A DNA stretch of 64,000 bases from Impatiens glandulifera (lineage: Eukaryota > Streptophyta > Magnoliopsida > Ericales > Balsaminaceae). This document shows positions 21,228 through 34,107 of this stretch, one piece after another (the first letter of the stretch is position 1; the number at the start of each line of letters is the position of its first letter). The position numbers were made by a program, and so were the translations under genes. The stretch is taken from positions 28,367,258 to 28,431,257 of the forward strand of contig NC_061863.1 of the NCBI RefSeq assembly GCF_907164915.1. The letters are read 5' to 3'. The notes beneath the pieces are model-generated. The model made no database searches. It was not told where the DNA came from and was given only the letters and a program-made list of their open reading frames with translations.

Positions 21228-22330
21228 TTGTAAATTAGGAAGAGATTAAATATGATGTCGAATTTTTGAATGAGGGATCAACGAATAAGCTAATCTATAT
21301 TAGAAACCTATAATAAGCTTATTAAACATGAGTAAACATATTATTTACAATTATATTTTTAAAATCAGAGTGGCGCAGCTGAAGTGTGGTGGGCCCATAA
21401 CCCACAGGTTCCTGGATTGAAACCTAGCTCTAATATTTTTTTTACTTCATCTTCAATTTTATTTGGGTCTCAATGTTTTTAATCAAGGTAACTAAGATAC
21501 AATCATAAAAATATTATGAAATATAATAAATCAACCTTCATTCCCACCTAAGACAATTATTCAATAGGATTTTAGAATGGTGTAGAAAGATTTTTAGGAA
21601 AAAAATAATTAGTTTTGCTGCCATCGGATGAATGGGAGGCGTTTCTATTAGCTTGGATTTTGAAGATGGAAATTCAATATTATTGAATATTTGGTTAATT
21701 TAATCAATTCTAGAAACCTCTAATAAGTTATGAAATAAATGGGTATTGAAAACTAAGTTGGGAAAGTGTAGATTTGTGAGTTTTATAAAAAAAATTGAAT
21801 TTTGAAGATAGAAAATTAATATTCTTAAAGATTTATTAAATATTTTTCATCTAATCAATTCTAGACACCTATAATAAATTGTGAGAAAGATCTTGTAAAA
21901 AGATTGACTTATAAAATATATTCCCTTTCAAAGGTTATATGATATTACACATTCTTTGCCCAGAAGAAATTATTAATAAAAATGAGTAAAATATTTCATA
22001 ATTTAAAATGTTATATATTTTAAAGATAAATAAAATTACTTTGTTATTTAAGTTTATGTTTTGATGATATGATTAAATAAATGATTGACAAGGATAATGG
22101 GTAATTTGAATTAAATTTAAGATATTGCCTAAAATCTGTTTATTTTAAAAAATTATTAGTTTTGAGTTATTTGGGTAATAGGAGAGCTAGTTTGATAATT
22201 ATTTGATTTATTAAAAAACAAACTTCAATCACATCATCATATATATCTTAATAATCAAATTACTTAATTCATATAATTTAAGTATTTAATTTATTTTTAT
22301 AAATTTTAAATATAAAAAATATTTTAATAT
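21228..22330 (+). repeat. Repeat family R, copy 1 (matches 57663-58475)
   Basis: Collinear with 57663-58475: AATTAGGAAGAG, then TATGATGTCGAATTTT, the AACATGA...ATTATTTACA block, an initiator-tRNA-like sequence, CATCTTCAATTTTATTT, GGGTATTGAAAACTAA, TTGTGAGTTTTATAAAAA and the AAATTATTAATAAAAATG block in the same order. The far end (22030-22330) also matches 53940-54560. No coding capacity. Confidence 0.8.
21364..21435 (+). tRNA. Initiator tRNA-Met-like sequence, copy 1 (probably a pseudogene)
   Basis: A 72-base stretch with the layout of plant initiator tRNA-Met: ATCAGAGTGGCGCAGC start, anticodon arm GTGGGCCCATAACCCAC with CAT anticodon fully intact, and T-loop ATTGAAA. The T-stem (CCTGG with CCTAG) and the acceptor stem (ATCAGAG with CTCTAAT) contain mismatches, so it is probably not functional. 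Confidence 0.75.
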
Positions 22331-22409
22331 TTAATCTACTTAACCCAAAAAAATCTCACATTTTCATCAAATAATATTTTGATTTCATATCTTTCCACAA
22401 CAAACAAGA

Positions 22410-23640
22410 AATATAGAATGAAAATTTATTTAAAAAAAACATGATTATTTGAAGAAGGTGATTAATGATTCAAGAACGTATTATTTGAGATTAAATTCAT
22501 ACCATCAAGAAAATCTTATCTGACTTGTCTAATTATTTATTTTATATGCAGACTACAAGAATAATTGAAATTGCATTGAGCATGTTAGTTCTTTCAAAAA
22601 TATATCGAAAAGTTTTAACTTTATTCAATTTCTGTAAATAGACTTCTTTCAAACTTATTTTCGATAATCTTTTTATTTCAATTGAATGAATAATTCTAAT
22701 TATAATAAGTTATTAAACATGAATAAATTGTATTATTTGCAATTTTATTATTATCAATATCAGAGTGGCATGGTGGGCCCATAACCCATAATCCAGAGGT
22801 CCCAGAATCGAAACCTGACTCTGATAATTTTTTTTATTAGTGTTTCATTTAGTTTATTTTAATTACATTTAGTTTTTAATATTTCTAATTAATATACAAT
22901 CATACACATGTTGTTATTAAACATATTTCTCAATATGATTGTTTTCTAATCAAGATACAATCATGCACATGTTATTAAATATATTTATTTGTTTATAGTA
23001 TGTTCTTACACAGTATTAATTAGTGGACAAATAAGTATTGAAAACAAATAAAAGGAATATGTACATATTTGTTGTCAAACTTGTATTTTATAAGGAATTA
23101 TAGCTTAAGAATGGTGTAGAAAGATTTTTAGGAGATAAAAGAATCAATTTTACTGTCATGAGATGAATGAGAGAAACTTCCATCCCAAACTCGATAATTC
23201 AGAAGCTTTTTATAAATAATTTGGATTTTAAATATGAAAATTCAATATTCTTAAATTATTTTATTCTTAAATCCAAGATAAAATCATACACATGTTATTA
23301 AACAAATTTCTTTGTTTATAGTAGGTTCTACACAATATTAATTAGTGGACAAAAAGTATTGAAAACAATTTTTTACTGTCCTGTCACGAGAGAATGAGAG
23401 AAACTTCTATCTCAAACCGAAGAGTTCAGAAGCTTTTTATAAAAAAATTGGATTTTAAATATGAAAATTCAATATTTTTAAAAGTTTTAATTAAATATTG
23501 TTCATCTATATTAATTATAGCAACCTCTAATAAGCTATGAGAATGATCTTGAAAGGAAAATTGATTTATAAAAATTAATCCCTTTCAAGGATTATATGGT
23601 ATATCTAGTCTCTTTGCACATAAATAATCATTAATAAAAC
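22410..23640 (+). repeat. Repeat family R, further copies
   Basis: 22410-23080 matches 60285-61165 (ATATAGAATGAAAA, GTGATTAATGATTCAAGA, GTAAATAGACTTCTTTCAAAC, tRNA-like sequence). 23100-23260, 23390-23540 and 27470-27660 share the block GGTGTAGAAAGATTTTT, AGATGAATGAGAGAAACTTC, AAGCTTTTTATAAA and CAACCTCTAATAAGCTATGAGAA. No coding capacity. Confidence 0.75.
22759..22826 (+). tRNA. Initiator tRNA-Met-like sequence, copy 2 (pseudogene)
   Basis: Acceptor stem ATCAGAG/CTCTGAT and T-arm CCCAGAATCGAAACCTG are kept, with the CAT anticodon in GGTGGGCCCATAACCCAT. Most of the D-arm is deleted and extra bases (TAATCCA) sit before the T-arm, so it cannot fold normally. Confidence 0.75.
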
Positions 23641-23929
23641 TAGCATATAGCCCGTGCATTTGCACAAGTAAAGATATAAGAAACCATGAAAAAATAAGCT
23701 AAAATTGTGATAGCATTATGAATCCCGTGTATTTGCACGAATAAGAATATATTTAAAATATTATTCAAAACTAATTAATTTAAAATTAGTTTTAGTTTGT
23801 AAAAATTAAGTTTAATCTTAAATTTAATGTAAACATATATTTTATACCCTCGGCACTCCACTTAACCCCTCAATTGAACATCATCTTGTGACTCACAATT
23901 TTTTATGTCTTTTTTATCCCCTCGGAGAA

Positions 23930-26645
23930 CCACCCACCAATCTTAGTCGACCACAATTCATGATACATCTCTTATCTCTCATCAAACTCAATCACCAATC
24001 TTAATTCCGACCTCACACGTGACAAACCACCCACCACCCGACCTCCATCTTGTGACCTCACATTTTAAAATACTCGTCAAACTAACCACTAATTTCGACC
24101 TCGCACTCGAAAAAATACCAATCACCCGACCTCCATCTCGTGACCTCACACTTACAAATGCTCGTCAAACCAACAACTAATTCTGACCTCACACTCGATA
24201 AACCACCCACCACCCAAACTCCATATCGTGACCTCCCACTTTAAATGCTCGCCAATCCAACCACTTATTCCGATCTCACACTCGACAAACCACCCACCAC
24301 CAAACTTCCATCTCGTACCTCACACTTTCAAATTCTCATCAAACCAACAACTAATTCCGACCTCGCACTCAAAAAACCACCCACCACCCGACCTCCATCT
24401 CGTGACGTCACACTTTTAAATGCTCGTCAAACCAACAACTAATTTCGACTTCACACTCGAAAACCACCCACAACCCGACCTTCATCTCGTGACCTCAAAC
24501 TTTAAATTGCTTGTCAAACCAATAACTAATTCCGATCTCACATTGGACAAACCTCCCACCACACGACCTCCATTTTGTGACCTCACACTTTTAAATGCTC
24601 ACCAAACCAATCACAAATTCGACCTCACACTCGACAAACCACCCACTACCCTATCCCATCTTGTGACCTCACACTTTCTAATACTTGTCAAACCAACCAC
24701 TAATTCCAACCTCACACTCGAAAAATAACCCACCACTCGACCTCCATCTCGTGACCTCACACTTTTAAATGCTTGCCAAACCAACCACTAATTCCGATCT
24801 CACACTCGAAAAACTACCACCACTCGTCCTCCATCTCGTCATCTCACACTTTCAAATGCTCGTCAAACCAACCACTAATTTCGACTTCGCACTCGACAAA
24901 CCACCCACCACCCGACCTCCATCTCGTGACCTCACATTTTCATATTCTTGTCAAACAAACAACTAATTCCAACCTCGCACTCGACAAACCACCCACCACT
25001 TGACCTCCATCTTGTGATATCACATTTTTCAAAAGCTCGCTAAACCAACTACTAATTCTGACCTCAAACTTGACAAATCACCCACCACCCGACCTTAATG
25101 TCATGACTTCACACTTTCAAATGCTCGCCAAATCAACCACTAATTCCGACCTCACACTCGACAAACTACCCACCACCCTATCCCATCTTGTGACCTCACA
25201 CTTTCGAATACTTGCCAAACCAACCACTAATTCCAACCTCACACTCGAAAAATAACCCACCACTCGACCTCCATCTCGTGACCTCACACTTTTAAATGCT
25301 TACCAAACCAACCACTGATTCTGACCTCACACTCGAAAAACTACCACCACTCGTCCTCCATCTCGTCATCTCACACTTTCAAATGCTTGTCAAACCAACC
25401 ACTTCGACCTCGCACTCGACAAACCACCCACCACTCGACCTCCATCTCGTGACCTCACATTTTCATATTCTTGTCAAACAAACAACTAATTCCGACCTCG
25501 CACTCGACAAACCACCCACCACTTGACCTCCATCTTGTGATATCACACTTTCAAATGCTCGTTAAACCAACTACTAATTCTCACCTCAGACTTGACAAAT
25601 CACTCACCACCCGACTTCAATCTCATGACCTCACACTTTCAAATGCTCGACAAATTAACCACTAATTCCGACCTCACACTCAACAAACCACTCACCACTC
25701 GACCTCAATTTCGTGACCTCACACTTTCAAATGCTCGCCAAACTAACCACTAATTTTGACCTCACACTCAAAAGATCACCCACCATCCGACCTCCATCTT
25801 GTGACCTCATATATTCAAATGCTCGCCAAACCAACCACTATTTCTGACCTCACACTCGACAAACCACCCACGACATGACCTCCATCTCGTGACATCATAC
25901 TTTGAAATGCTCGCCAAACCAACCACTAATTCAGACCTCACACTCGACAAATCACCCACCACTCGACCTCCATCTTGTGACCTCACACTTTCGAATGATC
26001 GTTAAACTATTAACTAATTCCGACCTCACACTCGACAAACCACCCACCACCCGACCTCCATCTCGTGACCTCCAACTTTCAAATTCTCGTCAAATCAACA
26101 ACTAATTTTATTCCTGCACTCGAAAAACCACCTACCACCCAACCTATATTTTATGACCTCACACTTTCAATTGCTTGTCAAAACAACAACTAACTCTGAC
26201 CTCACACTCGAAAAACCACCCACTACTGACCTCCATCTTGTGACCTCACACTTTCGAATGATCGTTAAACTAATAACTAATTCCGACCTCACACTCGACA
26301 AACCACCCACCACCCGACCTCTATCTCGTGACCTCCAACTTTCAAATTCTCGTCAAATCAACAACTAATTTTATTCCTGCACTAGAAAAATCACCTACCA
26401 CCCAACCTATATTTTGTGACCTCACACTTTCAATTGGTTGTCAAAACAACAACTAATTCTGACCTCTCACGTGAAAAACCACCCACTACTGACCTCCATC
26501 TCGTGACCTCACACTTTCAAATACTCGTCAAACTAACAACTAATTTCGACATCACACTCGACAAACCACCTACCACCCGACCTCCATCTTGTGACCTCAC
26601 ACTTTCAAATGATCGCCAAACCAACCACTAATTCCGACCACAGAC
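23930..26645. repeat. 88-bp satellite array, about 30 copies
   Basis: The unit runs AAACCAACCACTAATTCCGA, CCTCACACTCGACAAACCAC, CCACCACCCGACCTCCATCT, CGTGACCTCACACTTTCAAA, TGCTCGTC. Copies differ by scattered substitutions and small gaps. The first copies (23930-24060) are the most degenerate. The C/A-rich strand has few stops, so many short His/Pro/Thr-rich open frames arise; they are not genes. Confidence 0.93.
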
Positions 26646-26732
26646 TTTAAGATGCCTCGTATCTTTTGTTTAAAAGTTACATCACCATATATTATAGTCA
26701 ATAATTCATTCTTGAAAATCTAAATTTGCATA

Positions 26733-26800
26733 TTTTGAGATTCAAACCTTGATCTCAAGAATGAAATGTGTACACTTTAACCACTAGTCCACTTGAGATT
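26733..26800 (-). repeat. tRNA-derived SINE-like head
   Basis: Minus strand has TGGACTAGTGGTTAAAG, matching an RNA polymerase III A box, and 30-odd bases later AAGGTTTGAATCTCAA, close to a B box (GGTTCRANNCC). This resembles the tRNA-derived head of a plant SINE. A tail or target duplication could not be defined. Confidence 0.45.
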
Positions 26801-26805
26801 GTTAA

Positions 26806-27469
26806 AATAATTTTATTATTTTTTCTATATATATATATTTTGTATTTAATATTTATTACTAATTAGTTAATTTTATATTAACCAAAAAATTATTTATGCT
26901 AATAAAGAAAATATTATTTATATTTGTATATATATATGATGAGAAATAAATTGTATAATAAAAGATAAAATGTATTTATATAAAATTAATGATGAAAAAT
27001 ATTATATAGATAAAATATATTTTTAATCTTTAAAATCTAAAATTTATATTATATATATCCAAAATAAAAGGTAACTACATTTAATATATATATATATATA
27101 TTATATAAAAATTATTAATAAAAAATATATATTTTATTATTGGTGAGAATATATATAATTAATGAGGGAAAAAATAATTAGGAAAGAAAAAAATTATAAG
27201 ATAAAATATATTTATAATCTTTAAAATCTAAAATTTAATTAAGAAAGAGAGAGTAGAAGAGATGAGAAACAAAATACCTAATGACGTGGATTATACCTGA
27301 TGACGTGAATTATTGTGGTGCTTGTTGACTTTAAATATAATTATATTTATATATATATATATATAAATATAAATATAATGATGTTTAAAGTTCACAAGAA
27401 ATGTTATATAAAAATAAAAGGATTTTGTAAATTAACAGAAATTGGAGCACAAGAAATGTGTAGAAAGAT
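26806..27469. other. AT-rich non-coding DNA
   Basis: Long runs of TA dinucleotides (26826-26840, 27083-27102, 27350-27366) and a small direct repeat TGACGTGGATTAT / TGACGTGAATTAT at about 27283 and 27301. No coding signal. Confidence 0.6.
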
Positions 27470-27674
27470 TTTTGGGAGGTAGAATGATCAATTTTGCTGT
27501 CATGAAATGAATGAGAGAAACTTTTATACCAAATCAAAGAATTCCAAATTTTTTATAAACAATTTTGATTTTGAAGATGAAAAGTCAATATTCTTAAAGA
27601 TTTTATTAAATATTGTTCGTATATATCAATTCTAGTAACCTCTAATAAGTTGTGAGAATGACCTTGAAAGAAGA

Positions 27675-29269
27675 TGTTGGGTAAATTTATTTTGACTAAA
27701 ATAATTAAGAGAATTAGCGTATTCTATGCCAACCTTATTTTGATGATTTGTGATTAAAACTTAGTTGTGAATAAAGCTAAGTTGTCTATTTGGTTTTATG
27801 CAAGTGCATAATACTCTGCTAACTTAGACGTGGTCTAAGCAGGCTTATTAGACGAAGTTAGACATTGGCGTCTAACTTCATCAGACGTGGTAGTCTAATG
27901 GGATATGAAGTTAGACGTTTTAGTCTAACTCCATTAGACGTGATAGTCTAATGGAATGCGAAGTTAGACGTTGTAGTCTAACTACATTAGACGTGGTAGT
28001 CTAATGGGATGAGAAGTTAGACTTTGTAGTCTAACTCTATTAGACGTGGTAGTCTAATGGGATGCGAAGTTAGATGTTGACGTCTAACTCCATTAGACGT
28101 GGTAGTCTAATGGGATGTGAAGTTAGACGTTGTAGTCTAACTCCATTAGGCTTGGTCTAATGGATGCGTAGTTAGACGTTGACGTCTAACTCCACTAGAC
28201 TACCGTCTAATGGGAAACGTAGTTAGATGTAGACGTCTAACTCCATTAGACTTGATAGTCTAATGTGATACGTAGTTAGACGTTGTAGTCTAAGTCTATT
28301 AAACTTGGTAGTTTAATAGAATACATTATTAGACGAAGATGTCTATCTCCATTAGACTCGGTGGTTTAAATGAACACACAGTTATACGGGGATGTCTAAC
28401 TCCCTTAGACTTGGTCTAATAGAGCACGTCTAATGCCTTGCTTCAGCAGCCGTCTGAAGTTAGCATATGTCTAAACATGATCAACTAGTTGTCTGTTACT
28501 CCTGCTCTACTCACTTTTGTGAAGTCTGACAAGCCAACTAATTGTATCCAATGATTGAACGCCACGTACGCAAAAGTCATTCCTATTGCTTGTCCAGTAC
28601 AAGACAATATCAGAAGGATACTCGACGCACTACCAGTTTGGTACAGCCACGATCCCTTTGCTCAGAGTCTGTAGATTTCTTGTACTATGGGAGGCCTTCC
28701 AATGGACACTTGTCACGTGTCCATGAAGAAGATTCGACAGTTTGTGTCCTTCTACTACAAATAGTTGCTCAAGGTCAATGGACGAATGACCTTGCTAGTT
28801 TACTAAATTCACAAGCTTCCTCTTGCACTTACTGATTTCTTACATTCCTCAAGTTCAAGAGAGAAAGAATCAATTATTGTCTAACTATGAGAACATTTTT
28901 TAGAATATTGTAAGTTGAACAGAGTTTGTTCTGTTCAACAGAGAGTTAGCTAGCATAGTAAATGGTATTTTATTCAAAGTATTTAGTGGATATCCTTCCG
29001 GTTGTGGAAGAAGGGTGACGTATGAGGGTTTGCTCCGAACATCCATAAACAACTCCCTGTGTTCTTTACTTTCTGTCATTCATCTTTCATTGGTTAAAAG
29101 CTTCAAATCCGATGAACACTTCCGCACTTGAAATCGTTTCAAGAGTTCGAAGGATTTGTGAAGAATAGAAACATATATTAATCCCTCACAGGATTACTAT
29201 CGAATCGTTTATCATAAGCTGTTATCAATAGTCAGACCATAATCTTTATTGTTAGTATCTTTCCTATTA
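27675..29269 (+). mobile_element. 5' LTR of element G with palindromic minisatellite
   Basis: Begins TGTTGGGTAAATT and ends near TTTCCTATTA, followed by a primer-binding-like GTGGTATCAGAC. The first half (about 27830-28440) is a ~53-bp repeat built of two palindromic parts, AGTTAGACGTTGTAGTCTAACT and ATTAGACGTGGTAGTCTAAT (shown in two pieces). The second half is unique and carries the family block TGTAAGTTGAACAGAG and AAGGGTGACGTA. Confidence 0.8.
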
Positions 29270-29319
29270 AGTGGTATCAGACCCTCGTTTTCTATTCCTA
29301 AGCAACAAGAACCTGAATC

Positions 29320-29502
29320 ATGTCTATCTTCAACCAAATGCATGTCCTCTCTAAAGAAAACAACGACTATTGGATGATGAGAATGCAAGCGCATTTGGTA
29401 GCCCCCGATTGCGACATGTGGAATGTCATCACTAATGGTCCTATAAAGATTGAGAACCCAAGATGAAAATGGACAACTGAAGAGAATATGATGAAAAACC
29501 TA
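29320..29502 (+). pseudogene. Element G: gag N-terminus (first exon-like piece, split by D)
   Basis: ATG 29320 opens MSIFNQMHVLSKENNDYW (about 60 codons to the break), with DYWMMRMQAHL, the substrate-like block common to copia gag, and WNVITNGPIKIE. One TGA follows NPR. Coding is cut after ATGAAAAACCT and continues at 36372 with GGATAATGTCGCC, so MKN and LDNVAK were originally adjacent. The equivalent uninterrupted sequence is in element F at 42824-43010. Confidence 0.85.
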
Positions 29503-30900
29503 TCAAATGATCGGTGGCACTAATAGAGACGGTGGTCTAACTATTGATGACAACTTCTGGAAAACGGTTTCATATAAATTTGGTTAGGACTCTTGAAGCG
29601 ATTCAAGTGCGGAAACGTTTGCTTGAGTTTGAAGCTAGGAACGAATGAAAGAATGAATGACAGAATACAAAAGACACAGAGAGTTGTTTATGGATGTTTA
29701 GAGCAAAACTCTCCTACATCACCCCTTCTTCCAACCACCAAAAAGATTCACTATACTTTTCTTAGAATCAAATACAGTTTCAGAGCTAGCGCACTGTTGA
29801 ACAGAACAAACTCTGTTGAACATACAGAATATTGAAGAATATCATTCAGCTAGACAATACTTTGATTCTATCTCCCTCTAGATGTACGAACACAATAAGT
29901 AAAACAAGTGAGAAAATCGTAAGATCGATTGTAAGTTCGCAAGTCTGGCCGCTCATCCGTTGTCCTTGAGGATCTTTAAATAGAGAACAGGTACCAACGG
30001 TCAAATCTTTTATATTGACACGTAGCAAGCATTCATTGGAAAACCTCCATAGTACATAGGTACAACAGACATTGTGCACAAAGAACGTGGTCGTACCAAT
30101 CTGGTACAGCGCCGAATATTCTTCTAGGATTGTCCAGCAAGAAACAAGTAGTGGAAAGAATATTTTCTTACGTGGCATTAATTCATTGGATGCAACTGGC
30201 TATCGTACATATTTGCACGGATTAGTGGGGCAGAAGTAGCGTACAACTAATTGATCGTGGGTGGACGGATGCTAACTTCAAGCAACTGCTGAAGCGAGGT
30301 ATTAGACGTACTCCATTAGACTACCAAGTCTAATGAAGTTAGACGCCTCCGTCTAATAGCAGGATCCATTAGACCACCAAGTCTAATGGAGTTAGACGAC
30401 ACGTCTAACTACGTGTCACTTCAGACTAGTTTGAAGGAATTACACTCCCTACGTCTAACTATCATCTATTACAAGACACGTCTAACTACGTCTGTTAGAC
30501 TACACGTCTAACTATGTCTGTTTGACTGCATGTCTAACCACGTCTGTTAGACTGCACGTCTAACTACGTATCCGTTAGACTGCACGTATAACTACATATC
30601 TGTTAGACTGCACGTATAACTACGTATCCGTTAGACTGCACGTCTAACTACGTATCCGTTAGACTACACGTATAACTACGTATCCGTTAGACTGCACGTC
30701 AAACTATGTATCCGTTAGACTGCACATTTAACTATGTCTATTAACAAATACGTCTAATGAACCTGATTGAATCTATGTTTAATTTAACACGTTTTGATGC
30801 ACCTGCACAAAAACAATTATACGGCTTAGTTTCATTCTTATTTAAGTTTTATACAAGTTCATCATCAAAATATCATTAGTCAAAATGATTTGACCCATCA
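29503..30900 (-). mobile_element. 3' LTR of element D
   Basis: Matches 34861-36371 with scattered differences. The U3 end begins TGATGGGTCAAATCATTTTG at 30900. A 28-bp minisatellite (GTTAGACTGCACGTCTAACT on the plus strand) fills about 30290-30760. The R-U5 part carries TGAACAGAAC and CACCCCTTCTTCC blocks. Confidence 0.82.
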
Positions 30901-31020
30901 AATTAAAGAATGATACTTGTTCGTAAACTACAGAAATAGGTTCCAAAAACCAAGTTTTAAAAATCCAAGTTCAAAAACTAAGTTCACAAACCAACAAAAG
31001 ATAGTTTAGAAGAAGAGAGA

Positions 31021-34000
31021 TTATTGATCTTCCCTTTTCACAATTGGATAGTTGATTCCTTCACCACTTAGAAGGTATCGAAATGGAGGGAGAGAACGTC
31101 CACCAAAACCACCGCTTCCACCACCACGATCACCGCTTCCACCGCTTCCACCACCACGATCATCGCTGCGACCTCCACCTCTCTTGGTTGGCCTGCAACT
31201 TCCTTCATTAGATGGTTTTCTCTTAGATCTGGTGTCGGTCGACACACCTCCTCTACTGCTACCACCGCCTCTAGAACTTCCTTCCCCTTTTTAACATTAT
31301 CATCGTTACGGGAAATGAGGATCTTCTCTTTGTTAGCAGCAACTTCAGCATCTTCAACGACATGAATTTGTCTTGTAAAGGAATCAGCTTGTTCCATTCG
31401 CTCATCATTAGCTCTACTCATATGACCTTGTATCTTAACCATTTGACTTTGAATCAAACTCACTCCAGCTATAACTTCTTGATTGAGTTCAATGTTGATT
31501 TCCCTTTCGTAATCATACATATTATATTGCCGTTTGAACAGATTCTTTTCGAATTTGGTGTAGGTCTTGTTGAGGATGTTGATCTCATACGTGTTTCTCT
31601 TCATAGTCTTCTCCATTTCTTTATGAGTTTCAAGGAGAGAGGCAAATTCCTTCTTGTTTGATTTTTGATTCTTTACAATTTTTATCATTTTGGATTGTAA
31701 GTCCACAATAGTCTTCTGAAGGGTGCTCATCATTTCTGTCATAGACTTTAGTAGCTTTGTACCTCCAACGGATGTTCCTTCATTTGAAGAGACTTCATGA
31801 GAGTCGGCCGAAGCTATCCAAATAGGTCTAATATGAGTGTGAACCTACAAGGATTACTCTGGTTCATCCTTCTTAGAATCATCTTTAGATTTTTCTTCAT
31901 CACCCAGAATATCTTAACACACCTTGGGAATCTGATCAAACGTAACTTTCGGAAGACGTATCATTGTTGTCTTGTTCCCCCTCAGCGGAAGAACTCTTAT
32001 CAAATTCCTTTTCTTTTGAGGGTTCCCCCTCATAATGTGCTTCAATGGGATGACTGGCTTCAGCTCCTTCTCTAGAGATGTCTCTGATTCGAGAACTAGG
32101 CATTCCAGCGCGTCTTCTTCTTGGGATGCAATCGGTTGAACTAGTTCGATATTGATCTCTTCTTCTTCAATGATCGGATCGGGTTGAACTGGTTCCTCAG
32201 TCTGTTCAATTCTGGGTTGAGCCATAAGGCATTTTTCTTCGACAGACAGACTTCCCAGTTCCATGAGATGAGCAACGACTTGCTCATCTTCCGGAAGAAT
32301 TAAATCAACATCATCAGAAAGTTTCATCGAATCATCTTCATCTAAAGAATTTCCGAATGTATTTACCCCTGAGCAGTCTGCTTCATTAACATATCTAAGT
32401 ACGATAGAGATATAATCCTGCATAATCTCATCAAGTCTCTTCAGAGCCTTCTCCTCTGCATCAGCATTCTCTTCCAAAGGATTGAAGCTGGCTTTTCTCG
32501 CTTAAAGCAGTGGAAAAAGAGACTGACCTCTCAATTGGCTTCAACCAACTCTTTTCTCTGTAGAGCTTCATAAACTTCAGAAGTTTTAGCTCATTTCAAG
32601 ACTCTCTTTTTAATGTTGACTAATTTCAACCATTTCTCGCTTATTCCTCTTCCTTTGATGACTTGATCATACCTATTGGACATTCTGTTTATAACCCAGG
32701 TATCGAATATATCGATCTTCGCAACAACTTTTACTTTGGCCTGATTCATCATAAGGTTTACGATACAAGTAGCCTTTGAGACCTCCTCATTAGAATAAGT
32801 TGCAATTGCCTTGCCTTTTCCAATAACCTCAACAGGTTTTGGAATAGTCCTCGGTTCTCCGATGGTTATGCCAACAACCTTTTTGGTGGCTCTCATTATC
32901 TCGTGAGGAGTAAGAGGTTTTGCAAAGATCCCAAGCGAAGTTTCAAACTAGACTATCTTTCCTGTCACTATGGACTCTTCTTGAATTTGTTTGGGTACAG
33001 GAGGCTCTTCATTTGGCAAAGAAAGAGCTTTTTCAGACATGACAACAACAACAGGGGTATGAATAACACCCTACATTGTTTCGATAATAACTGTAGCTTC
33101 AGTAACTACTAGACCGGGTTGACAGATAGGAGATGGAATTCTGTCAAGATTTTTAATATTTGGACCAACTGGCTCAACAACATGTTCCACTAACGGAAAA
33201 GAAATAGACACATCTTGTTCCAACACAAGAACATTAAACTTAGGCACTTTATCCTAAGATTGAGTAGGGGTTACCTTGGACGAAGCTTTCAAAGACGTAG
33301 ACGCCCTGGGTGCCTTAGAATTTTCTCGTCTTGAAACGGGGGACTTTGCAATTTTTCTCAACTAGCTCACGGGAGGAGACAAGGGAGACATCGGGATAAC
33401 AACAAGTGCAGACGGACCTTGCTTTACTCTGGAATCAACTATTCCAGAATCTTTCTTCAAAGAGCTTTTCTAGCTAGTAGAACTAACCTCAAATTCATTC
33501 ACGGTTCTTGTTTTATTGGCTCCCGTCGAAAGAATAGAAGCAGCCGATTACTTAGAACAAGTGACAGATCTTCCACCCGTCTGTTGGCTCGACGCGCCAG
33601 ATAGAGACTCCTTGGAGTTCTTCATTCGAATGAGAGTGTTGGCGACAGTGAAGACATTGAACACTCGGCAAGAGTTAATAGGCTCAGAATCCCCCATAGG
33701 GACCCCTAAGTGTTCTAGCAATCGGCTAAGTTGAGCAGCAAAGCTCACACTCTCTTCGTTCTTGGGCTCAATCGTGGCACACAGGTTCAAGAACAGCATT
33801 GAAGCCCAGTTAACCTGAATACCCTTGGAAATGGCCGTCATATAGTCAAAACGATCCTGACTATAGAGAAGAAACGATCTCGCACTCCCTTGAAGAGCCT
33901 TAGCAACAACATCATTTAACAAGATAAAATGGGGTTTAAGAACCTTTTTACTCCTGTCAAATCTGATTTCTGAACCGTCGGCTGAGAAAACAGTCTTCAT

Positions 34001-34107
34001 TTCCGCAATGATTTATGATGGAAGATTTAGATTGAACGTGTGGTCCTCCGATGGAAGTTCGAAAAACTCTGCATAGGATGTCTCGTTGAAAGCAATAACC
34101 GTATTGT
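31021..34107 (-). pseudogene. Element D: ORF2, multidomain accessory protein
   Basis: Continues from the gag fusion and is the longest ORF2 in the window (about 1,000 codons with several stops and frame changes). Blocks in order: AFNETSYAEFFELPSE; then 34000-33548 with LLNDVVAKALQGSARSF, ISKGIQVNWASMLFLN and LEHLGVPMGD, the core shared with the other ORF2s; a Pro/Ser/Lys-rich region to about 32590; an acidic segment 32477-31914 (DEDDSMKLSDDVDLILPEDE); a coiled-coil-like segment 31742-31290 (MTEMMSTLQKTIVDLQSKM and heptad spacing); and a Gly/Arg/Ser-rich tail 31245-31021 (GGGRSDDRGGGSGGSGDRGG). The GR-rich tail could bind nucleic acid; that is inference. No enzyme motif is visible. Confidence 0.65.

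Noticed and set aside
21364..21435. A functional initiator tRNA-Met gene
   Set aside because: The anticodon arm is perfect, but acceptor and T-stem mismatches and its place in a decayed repeat make it more likely a pseudogene. tRNAscan would decide.
24228..26631. Many plus-strand ORFs of 60-100 codons rich in His, Pro and Thr
   Set aside because: They are translations of the 88-bp satellite, in all frames, with no conserved start and no domain.
28542..28835. Plus-strand 97-codon ORF (and a similar 73-codon ORF at 53299-53520)
   Set aside because: Both fall in the unique half of the G LTRs; chance open frames in LTR sequence that are not conserved between the two copies.
31052..31294. Plus-strand Pro/Arg-rich ORF
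   Set aside because: It is the antisense shadow of the Gly/Arg-rich tail of D ORF2.
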